Positions 12,501 to 22,300 of a stretch of DNA of 64,000 nt are shown here, one piece after another. This DNA is from Trichostrongylus colubriformis (lineage: Eukaryota > Nematoda > Chromadorea > Rhabditida > Trichostrongylidae). Every line of letters starts with the position of its first letter. Within the stretch, counting starts at the first letter, position 1. The stretch spans positions 14,446,001 to 14,510,000 of the forward strand of contig OZ022259.1 in NCBI GenBank assembly GCA_963978905.1, given 5' to 3'. Made by a program: the position numbers and the translations under genes. Under the pieces are notes generated by a model, which had not been told where the DNA came from, did no database searches, and was given only the letters and a program-made list of their open reading frames with translations.

Positions 12501-13097
12501 GGTGGTAGATGAGAAAATCGGAAACCTCTACCGAGCCATAACTCAGGTGTAGCGCTACCACTTTTAGTTTCTCGACCGAGTCCCCCTACTTAAGAATCTT
12601 AGTACCTTCCTCGTCTTGTTAAACAAAAGAAGGCAGTATTTTGAAAAAGTGGCGTTGTTATCAAGATATTTTCGATTTTATCGCCCAGTTTCGACAGATG
12701 TGTGCGTTGTCATCCGTGCGATCCCCAGCATAATCACAAAAAAATCAACTCATTCAGTAAGTATGTCCTTGGGTAAGGCGAAGGTGTGAAGTGACGGATG
12801 ACGCGCACTTCCACACGCATGGTGCGGGATCGAATGCGACACCACCGCTCGTCCACGCAGGCCAGCACTCTTATGAAGAGCCGAAAAACCCATCATAATA
12901 GAAACTTTAGATTGAGAATTAATCCGGGTTACTTTCAGTATGACTCTCGAGGGTATCCAGGCGGCTCATCATCCACCTACGCCTATTCGCCAGATACTCG
13001 CCGAGAGCCCTACTATCCTGACCAAAGGGCTATTGACTACAGGGAGTATGGTCCCGCTCAGGGACCACCACACGACAATCACGGATATCGTTATTGA
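3503..13097 (+). CDS. Four-helix membrane protein, nematode, function unknown
   Basis: Seven exons in phase: 3503-3629, 3689-3802, 3866-3940, 4026-4132, 11295-11351, 11414-11491, 12939-13097, giving about 238 residues. Hydrophobic segments are near residues 3-18 (ILYSILLGLAAWGL), 83-106 (VLVINILIYIGMILASILLL), 114-140 (WFLVPWIIIMGID onward) and 144-172 (IATGIFFLGLQFF then ISLLMIIIA). The first loop carries two cysteines (SCELE, YHCSF) and probably faces outside. After the last helix comes a basic patch (KYQRIYNRRNG) and a tyrosine-rich, proline/glycine-rich tail ending GYRY. This layout resembles small tetraspan proteins (MARVEL or LAPTM-like), but I do not recognise the family. The splice donor of exon 4 leads into a 7.2 kb intron packed with MITEs. 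The start is the first ATG of an open exon; an upstream non-coding exon is possible. It ends 205 bp from the stop codon of the convergent MAA-1-like gene. Confidence 0.72.
5863..6217. mobile_element. MITE related to the 3133 element
   Basis: The left end GTGTAGCCTCATGTCAAATT and the right end, whose complement is GTGTAGCCTTATGTCGAATT, are imperfect inverted repeats of about 23 bp. The core (TGTA-CCT-ATGTCA) is shared with the elements at 3133 and 59970, so all three look like one MITE superfamily at different ages. A solitary end of the same type occurs near 20235-20265. Confidence 0.7.
6540..6712 (-). mobile_element. MITE fragment, same family as 58950-59270
   Basis: Read on the minus strand this copy matches the plus-strand sequence at 58950-59270. 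Shared blocks are an end with TTTGCATG, a stretch GCGCGAAAATTTGAA, and TTTGAACAGC-type sequence with GGCGGGAATTTGA. The terminal TTTGCATG arm is also the arm of the fold-back element at 8322-8708. Confidence 0.65.
8282..8337 (+). repeat. Tandem duplication of a 28-bp unit
   Basis: Two exact head-to-tail copies of a 28-bp unit starting GGCGCGCACTCCCACTAATA. They lie at the left edge of a fold-back element, and the second copy forms part of that element's arm. Confidence 0.9.
8322..8708. mobile_element. Fold-back MITE, about 387 bp
   Basis: Long imperfect inverted arms. The outer part carries ATGTTGCACTTGTCTG with GCATGCAAAGTTTCA on the left and its complement on the right. The inner part pairs CCGTCGTTCGCCGCGGTCGG with its complement near 8545-8570, around a loop with a second pair of AACAGT repeats. 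The transcript would form a nearly complete hairpin. A single arm recurs at 58950-59030. Confidence 0.8.
9265..9502. mobile_element. MITE, 238 bp, inverted ends GGTGTGTGCAGATAT
   Basis: The termini GGTGTGTGCAGATATTACAG and their complement near 9480-9502 are inverted. The GC-rich interior (GTGAGTGCCAGTGGCAGGGC and more) is shared with the element at 54473-54694, which has different termini. No coding capacity. Confidence 0.75.
12543..12620 (+). repeat. Direct repeat copy 1 (about 78 bp)
   Basis: Begins TCAGGTGTAGCGCTACCACT and is nearly identical to 13748-13826, 1.2 kb away. The two copies flank the last exon of the membrane protein gene and the last exon of the convergent MAA-1-like gene. 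They could be two insertions of one short element or the scars of a local duplication. Confidence 0.85.
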
Positions 13098-13302
13098 TTC
13101 GAAGATTCTAGTATTGTACAGTTCAGTTTTTTTTGTGCCGTTCATTCGTGTTTTCCTCCATCACAGCAGTTGTTCTTGCCTTTTCACCATCACTGCCATT
13201 ACTTGCTATGTTAACCATCGCCTTATACAGGTATACGCTCAACATGGAACATATATTTGTAGTGAATTTATGGAATTATCTCAAATGCATTTGTATAGTT
13301 AG

Positions 13303-16300
13303 TTAAACACCAATAAGATTTCTGAACATTTTCACAAGCATGTTAGCAACGAACGGCCACACAATCAGGATCACGATTGTTTTCCATGAAATCCTTTGCG
13401 GCGCGAACAAACGGAACGTCTGAAATAAGCGAGTTTTCAATCAAAAGTTCATTTCTTCCTTCGCGAGTAAAAGCCACGATACTCGAACTGACCCATCCCC
13501 CCCCCCCCTCCCACTAACATCGCTTGCCTCTTCCATGCTGGAGTCGCTGTGTGCGAAAGGGCGTGGCCGCGTGAGGCTCCACAGCCTTGACCCAGTTCGA
13601 GTGCCCTGGCTTTTAACGGTTTCTGATCATCTATTGGAACCAGTGGTACTCCAATCCGGAAATTGCGGACGTTATTTTTTGAATTCTTCAAGCTGTCACA
13701 CTCGCCGAGGATTTTTGGACGGTACTTCATGACAGTCGAGCTATAGATCAGGTGTAGCGCTACCACTTTTAGTTTCTCGACCGAGTCCCCCTACTTAAGA
13801 ATCTTAGTACCTTCCTTGTCTTGTTAGTTACCGTTAAGGTCACCAATGCCGTTGCTGCCATGCATATGTTTAAAGGCTTCGGGAGGGATAAGGAAAAGTG
13901 AGAACTGGGAAGACATGTCCTCTGAAAAAAACCTGTCGCTCCGGAAGAGATGATGTGTGGCGAAACTTTGGAAATTGTTGGGTGTAAACGGCTTGGGGTC
14001 TTATCACGATCTCGCAACATGGCGTTTCGTTCCGCAGTTTATCAGCCGGGTACGTGGCTGACGAGGGCGGAACAACGTTTGCGACCGGCTGATTCAGCCT
14101 CTCTTCCCGTCTGCACTCATACCCGGCTAGTGACGCAGAGCGGCGCGAGGAAGGAGATCCTTAAGCTCCTGTTTCTCGATTTTTCGCCGTTTTATTTTGT
14201 TCTTTCTCTACTGTTACACTGCTGACTACCTACTTTCCTGTTCCGCAATCTACCAAATTTCTCCTTTGTCCTTAACGGAACGAAATCATGGATCAGCGAT
14301 CACTCAAAACCATCCCGCAGGGGTGAATGTAGGTACAGGTACTGGAATCGCTTGACCGTCCATGAATAAAGGTTGTCTATAGCTCACCATCTCTAGAACA
14401 TTTTCAAAAAAAGAAAGTTTGTTCAATTATGCATATTATCAGATTCCCCTACATTCATAGTAAGATAGCGAGCGTGGGTACCGTAGAGTCCATGCCCATA
14501 AGATATAAATCCATTCCAAACACTTAATGTGGCGTTCTTACTAACGTAATCGCCTTCTATCAGACTATCACTGATTTTCGTCCTCTCTCATAAACTCGTG
14601 TCGGGTGTAAGCTAGGACACTTGCACTAGGTCACCATGTGCTACAAGTGTTTCGCTGATCCCGTTGCAATAATCGCGCGAAGGGGAAGTGGCTGAGCTCC
14701 ACTGACTTGACCCAATTCAAAAGTTCTGGCCTTAACTGGCTGATAGTAAGAATAAAAAAGGGTTGACTGTACCGCTCGTTTAAACATATTCCTTAGTGAG
14801 CAATGCCTATGTTCGGCTTCCGCGTTGAGATGTGAAATTTGTCGGGAAATCACCTGAAACCGACATATGTAAGTGCACAAATCAACATCAAATCCCAACA
14901 AAAAGGAATGAGCACAAACCTTGAGTTCGCCTTCTATTCGAGACGTGTATTTCCGCAGTATACTGTCACTTCTGTCACGTGTCTCAGGGTCGACATTCTG
15001 TGATGATGAATGGCGTGAGGACGCCCTGAAATTGGCATAATCATGGGATTTGAAGATGGAGTCCGGTGAACAAGAATTCGGGAACAACACAGAAACGAAA
15101 ACTTCCCAATACTCAGCGCAAGATTGGTTTGAACCTGGGATCATGGTGATCGCCCTTTCCTTTTTAACGCACTATCCGTCCACGATCAGTAATGAGTACC
15201 CATGAGAACTATATATTAGGTTGATTCATAATAAATCGGACAAATTGACCAATTTTAATCATTGTCGTACAACTTTTTTACGACAACAGGGATTCACTTG
15301 AAATATACTCCATCTTTATCGATGACCTTCTGCCACGGTATAGGCAGATCATGGATGCCCTTGCTCCAGAAGGCCGGAAGCTGGAGCTCGAAGAAGTTGC
15401 CGAGTGCCGCCTTGACCTCGTCGCGAGTTTTGAAGTCTTGGCCGTCCAGGTGGCGTTGGCTGTGGGAGAAAAGGTGGAAATCTGAAGGGGCCAGGTGTGG
15501 GGAGTACGGTGGGTATAGAAGTACGGTCCAACTGCACGACAGCAGCTCGGCCTTGGTCGATCTTGCGAAGTGCGGTCTGTGGAAGTAGACACGTTGTCGT
15601 GCTGGAAGTAGACATGTGACCGCCGCCGTAGCGAACTTTGGACATTGGTCTTCAATTCTCGTAATTGACGAACGTAGACGTCGGCGGATACTGTGGTACC
15701 TTCATCGAGCAGCTCCCAGTACTCTACGCCGTGTACGCTCCACCAACCGCGGTTTTCGTCTTCGATGGAATAGTCGCCTGACGCAAACTTCGAATGCTAC
15801 AACTACAGTGTACTTCTGCCGGGGGCATGCTCCTTGTGAACTTCTATCAGACGTCTGCCGATATCCGCGGGTTCCTGGCCAGATAGCGATATAAATAGTA
15901 TGACGTTGCGGATGTGGTCTCTGGACCGCTTGAAATCGTGCGGCATTGTGGCAGAATGAATTTACTTTGGAGTGATTATTTTGCGGTTCTTTGAAGAGCT
16001 TTTCATACTCATTCCAACGGTACCTCGCGCGTCCATTTTCGTTAATTCGTTACTGAGTTATGATCTCTAGAAATCATCACTACCATTTGTCCGATTTATT
16101 ATGAATCAACCTAATACATAGTGTGCTGGAGCGTCATTATAGGTTAGCAAAAAGTTCTGTTGTATATAACTTTTGCCAGCATTCAGGCGTTAAGACCAGT
16201 TCTGCAAATGCAAGCTACCCTGTAGTGTTGCGAGAATATTAACGGGACACAAGAGCGAGGTAGAGTGGCACGGGAAAAGGCGCAGGGACGACACAACCAC

Positions 16301-19300
16301 TCCCTGCCGCCGGCACCGCAGAGTATGGAAGCAGCCTAGAGAATTTCTTTCAAGGGGAGGGGGGGGGGGACGACAGGTTGCGCGCAGTCACAATCGTACT
16401 GTGCTAGGATCATATCCGCATCAGTGACCTGCATAAACCAGCCAAGCTTCATACCTCCGTGGCGCAAATAACTACGCACACCAAATCGCATTCATCTGCC
16501 ACGATGAGTACGAATGAAACAAGAGTGCGTGGCGCATCCCAAAGAGGGACTGATTGACGCCAAAAGCATTACTGTAGCGGATTGCGCTGGTGGCCCGCAG
16601 GAGCATCGCGCTCCCCGGCCCATCCGCGTTCAGTTGCGACTGCAGCACGGCGTCGCGCTCGCGGTTGGTCTGGCCCTCTGTGGCTGAGGCCAGTATAAAA
16701 GACTGGTCGCCGACTGTCAGGCGGTTTTCACCGGGTAATGCCATGAGGCTACTCAAGACCCAGTGTGCCGTCGCACTCACATGGCTTGGGTAGTGGAGCA
16801 CTGGCACAGGAATTAGCCGGTGTCTGCTCCTGCTCCCCGACTGGTATTAGCCTTGCGGTTCAGTTACCTGCCAGGCACCGTCAGCCACATGGCCGAGAGG
16901 AAACGACCGGATGGGGGCCTATTACGCATAGCCGACTGATGTCGTCCCCCCAAATGATGAGGTGACTTGGAAGAGAGATATCAGTTATGATGCTATTACT
17001 TTGGCAATGACTGTGTTATGTATGTTATCTTGTGTTACATTATATCTTGAACCTATAATGCGTTGTGCTGTTGTCGTGTTTATACTTTGCTATCATGGGG
17101 GAGTCCAGAGGGTGTGTTGCATCTAACAGAGAGCTGGTGGAAACCCTCATGACTCAGAGGAGAGCTGGAAACCCCTAGGTCTCCTGGTTAAGTCCACCGA
17201 ACCAGGCGGGTGTCCTGATGAGGCATATTAGTCCGATGGGGCTCCTAACCCAGAAGGTCGGAGCGATGGGAGTTTGAGAGCGGGTATATCGCCGATAACC
17301 GCACATGATGGGAGTCCATCCGTTTGTTCCTTAATGAAGAATTTCCAAGTAATGCTCCACCATGTGAATGATGCTTTGGTTTGGTCGGTTTTTTTGTTTC
17401 TATTGTTGTTTATTTTTGTCAGGTGTAGGAAGCCAAGTTCCAATTTCAACTCCCAAAAAAATCTCAAAAGTGTGTAAGTAGCCTCAAATATAAACGTATC
17501 ATACTACATATATAGGTGCACCTTGAGCTGCGCTTCTCGTCCACAGCGTCCATATAATCCACATCTGAAGTGCTGTGCTCGAACGAACCGTCTGAGACAA
17601 GCTCTTCTTCGCCGATCTGCATCACCCACATTCGAGAAATTCTTTATAAATCTGAAAGCTAAGATGAAGATCAACAAACCGTTTCTGGGCGCTTAACCCG
17701 TTCCGTAGGTTCCGCAGCTGCGTTTACTACACTCGCATCGTCGTCGTCTGAGGAGTTTTTGGGTCTGAGTTGTCGATCACAAGGATGGAGTCCAATAAGA
17801 GCAAATTTCGGTACTAATCGATCGTAGAGTTCGCCTTGCATCCAATCCTCAAAAAGATAGGTTCAATTATTAATTTTTGAAGCTGTTGATGTTGTACTGT
17901 CATGCAGGGATTCGAGAAGAAGTAAGTTCAGGTTAGAAGAGGACAAAAAGCAAGAAAAGTTCAGTTAAAGAATTTCGACAGAACGGTTGAATACGAGGAT
18001 TTTTTAATCATCGGAATGAAAGCAGGAGTGTCAATTGATACGGCATCGCAAGAAAAGGAAATAAGTGAGTGAAAACGTGCGAATCGGTTCATCTCCGCCC
18101 GCTCGTCTCGCCGAGGACGTATTTTCCCGCGCCCCGTGCGTTTTCCACCGCTAACGTGCCTACGTACGAACCTGCAAGGATACTGTCATCCACGGAGGTA
18201 CTATTAAGAGCCACACCGAGAAAGAGGTGTGAGCTCATATGAAGTGATGGGAACTTCGAAGTTCTTACACATCTATGAGCTGACCCCATACTTAGGAGGA
18301 ATCCATCGCCAGCTTGTAAGTTCTCAAATAAGTTTTTCTCCAAAGTTTTCAAAAAGTGAAAAATGGCTTAATATCCGATGGAATAAAACCAAAAACTGTA
18401 ACTTGCCTATAAATCTCGATGAGCTGATCAAAAACAGTGGTGCCAAAAAAAGTGATTTTGCTTACGGCTCACATCCGCCAAGTTTACAGTACATTGGGAA
18501 ACGAAAGAGATAAAAGTATTGGGGGAAAATGTTCCCGAAATGTTCATTCAGAATCAAGAGCAAGCTGAGACTCAAAACTTTCAGCTTCATCAAAATACGG
18601 AGCCTTCAGTCGGCACAAACGGGCTTTAGAGCGCCTACGGTATCAAGGTCCGCTTGAAACAGTGGAGCCAGGTTCCGTGGTAGGTTTTTTGTGAGAAGCT
18701 TCCTCAGGGTTGGCCCTTAGTTCATGGAAGTCACAGAGCCCTTGCTGTTTGGAAATGTGTCATTTTACTGCTATGATCCGAAGTGTCATTTTTCATGCCT
18801 CAATCCGCCTCCGGAGGGGTTTCAGTGGCAACGGCACGTTCTCGTTCTTGGAAACTAAGGGCGCTAGGAACCCGGAAAAAACGGAATGTTCAAAAACGTC
18901 ACCCAATATGAATCCCCTTAGATACAGAGTGAACGGACCTTAGCAAGGTTCTGAACGAAAATGACGAAATCTCGGATTTTGCCGTGTTGGAGTGACACAC
19001 CATGTTCACTCGGAATGAGCTCCCGGTCCTGTTCGTGCAAAAGGTCCTCACGGAGCTGAGTGAACTCTTGACTTGGGGATGGAAATACTCTGTTGTACAC
19101 TTTCTATGAAAAAACCAATAATCTACATATTTGCAGCGAAAAAGCACAAAAAAATGCGAAAACGGGTTTTTCGCGCAAATTTTTACACCCTTACGGCATT
19201 AACTTTATGGTCTCTATGAATATCTATGAATCTTCACTTATGGAGATCACATATCCGTTCCTAGATACTCAGATAATCTCCCTTTTTCCTCAAAAACTGA

Positions 19301-22300
19301 TGCACTGGTAAATTCCAGAATTTTTCAATCCTGCAATCAATAAACATTAGCAGAGAGAACTCACCCCAGCATCGTACTCCTTGTTGACGTCTCTAATCTT
19401 TTTCAACAATCGATGAACATAGGCAGCTTTGGCTTCGTTTTTATCCATGTTACCCAAATTATTCCAAGCATCCCTAAAAATTTTTCGGCTTGTATAGTAA
19501 ACTCTTATAAGAGTCCGTTTAAGAACTTCAACTAACCATTTAAACTTTTCCACAACATTCCAGAAACTGGGTTTAGATGTATTGCAGGGTCCAACAGTAG
19601 CCTGTTTGTAGAACGAGTAAAATGCGAGCTTTTCATCAGTACTGGTGGTTACTGGACCTGAAATGTGCAGGTAGTCTCTCATGAAAAAGTGTTAAAAGAA
19701 ACATCTTACTGAAAACACTTGAAAAATCGTATTTGTAACAATTTTTGGTCAAATCGCTGTCAATTATCCGGCACCCAGCGATGTATGTGTTGTCATAAAA
19801 ATGTTGAGCTTAGGCGCTCCTGTATTATCGTTGTTACCCTCTCCTCCCCTGGCTTATCCGGTTCATGCCTCACAAGGCAGGAGATAAATTCCTGAGTACA
19901 TCAAAGCGGAACTTTTCTATGCATGTTTACCATGAAATGAAAAAAAAATTTAAAAGGGCAGCTCGCATTGAACACCCTTTCTGGTAAGATAAAATTTTCC
20001 GGTGTCTCTTAGCAAGATGGACCAACAACCAGTGCTGACGCTACGGCATAGCCCTAGAGTAGACAGCTTCATGATTCTTGAAGCCTGCTATAGGTTTTAG
20101 CGGAATGCGAATGCGTGACGCAGTGTGTAGCTCTGACTGCGGCCCGAGTAATATTGTCTGGTTCTACGGGCAGAAAAAGCAAAAACAGAGTCGGTTCGTT
20201 ATGTGTTGCAACAGTATCCTCCGATCGTCCACTATGCGTAGCCTTATGTCAAATCTTCGCGCGGCGAGCTGTGCGGTGAATCTCGTTGCGTGTGATTGCG
20301 TACATCGCGTACGCTCCCTATAAAGTTTTACACCCAAACTGATAATTTATTGATTAAGATTCTTATCATGTAATGTTACTTTGTTTCTTTCACATTTACG
20401 TTACTATTTTGTCTTTTGAGAGCACAAAAATTATTGTTTTCAGATGATAATGAGATGAACAGCTAATTCTTCAAAGGACTTCCATGATACGAGTCTCTTG
20501 CGTCCTGAGCGGAAATCCAACCGACCGCTGCAAGTCGCGTTAATAGCGAGTACGGCGCCGCAAAGCGAAAGCTCGCCATAATTTGCGATTTCGCGTGCGA
20601 TTTTTTGATATTTCGATTCTGCGATTTCGCGACGTTTCACTTTCGCAGCGATTGTTTCACTTTCGCAGCGATTCTACGACCTTGAGTGTGCAATGCCGCC
20701 ACTTCGGGTGCAAAGCCGCGACACCGCAAAATCGCAAAATCGTGAAGTCTGATAACGGCCTTCGCGCAAAAAGCGCGCCAAGCCGCAAAATTGCAGAATC
20801 GCAAAATGGCGAAGTCTAACGGTGGCCTTACTCTTCAAATCGTGCAACACCATGTACTGCATATCCGACCAATCACCGCATATTTTATTTTGTTTTTTTG
20901 AGTCACACGAAACGGTCGACTTTTGTGGGCAGCAATCAGGATACCTTTTCAAACATGAAGAGCAACATCTCTATCCCTATTGTGCGAGAAAAACTGGCCT
21001 GTGTTTTAACAACATTTGAGAAAAAATGAACTTCTAAAGGCACCGGGAGGGGGGCAAGGGCGGAATAACGTTTACAAAAACAATGGCGTCTGAAAACAAA
21101 CACATGGGTTCGGTAGATACAATGTGTAACGAAACCGGCGTTGAAAAACGCGCCATAGGGCGCTATTTGCCCCCAGGGCGCACTTCCGTCCGAACTGCAA
21201 GCTTCCATGGCCGAGCTACGCTTCGTCCATGAAGTAACCTTATTTTTGAACTATTTCCTTTTTAGACTATTTTCTAGTGACATATTTTACTTGTTTACTT
21301 ATGGATCTTCTTAATTGTGCATATCTATACCTGAAAATCTCAGAAGGGTCAAATAAAGTCGGGGGGAGACGCAACTTCGCGTCGACGTCGAAGCTCCTTT
21401 CCCTTACTAGGCTTAGGCTAAAATTGATATCCCCTCCTCCCACATTAAAAAGCATCTGTCAAAGCATAGGTCTCATCTGCTTTAGCCTAACCCTGGGAAG
21501 GGAAAGAAGCCCCCCCCCCCCCTCCCCTCCTCCGACTTTATTTGACCCGTAAGTACATCTAGAAACAATATAAGAAAGACCAGTAAAAACTAAAAGGAAA
21601 AAACAAATCTATAATAGAACCATCTTCTTTTGGCACCATGCCGAGGCGTCAAATTGGCGAGTTTGTGCAATGGCGGCCACTCAAACTCGTCCACACTACG
21701 TCTGTTCTACCGTAAGCCAAAATTACCCCCTCCTGGTGTCTTTAAACAACAAACAAGAGAAGATCGATAGTGTCGCGAAACGCGACTGTCCCTGTGGGCG
21801 CACCGCGCGCCCGGCCCCGCCCCGCCCCCAGTTGTGGCTCTATAAAAGGGGTCGCCACTGCCAGTCAGTGCTCATACACTCCCCCTCCCCCCTCCCTCCC
21901 TCTCTCTCCCCGGGAGGAGAGGGCACGGGTGAAACCCGCTAGGATGCCATGCCGGACTGTTGAGGGTGAGAGCTTCGCTCTCACGCTCTGCAGACCGTCA
22001 GGACGCGGTGCGGTCGGCGTGGTTGAGCGCTGGCATGCCCACGTCCGCTATACCCGAGGACGTGGACGGCTGCTGGCGGGATAGATAGCCTGCAGAATGC
22101 AGGAGTTACCGCAGTTCCTTTAGTCGACTCTTGGGGAGATGGAGCACGGTCAGACGTGAGATCAGGCAGGAATATAAGAGTAGGGCGACTATTGTGAATA
22201 GTATGTACATGATAACTATGGGTGCTATTATCCTTATATTCGCTGTCGTTCCAAGGGTAGCTTATAGGTAGAAGTGCGAGAACATATACCTTCGGGAAGC

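Noticed and set aside
14641..14772. The 3' extension of a minus-strand frame beyond FKRA, as part of the MAA-1-like protein
   Set aside because: The extension (KARTFELGQ onward) recurs at 13545-13640 as a repeat, and a donor GTACAG at 14772 joins in phase to the membrane-helix exon at 13419.
17210..17260. A CTGATGAG motif suggesting a hammerhead ribozyme
   Set aside because: The required GAAA after stem II is absent (the sequence reads CGATG), and no three-way stem could be made around it.
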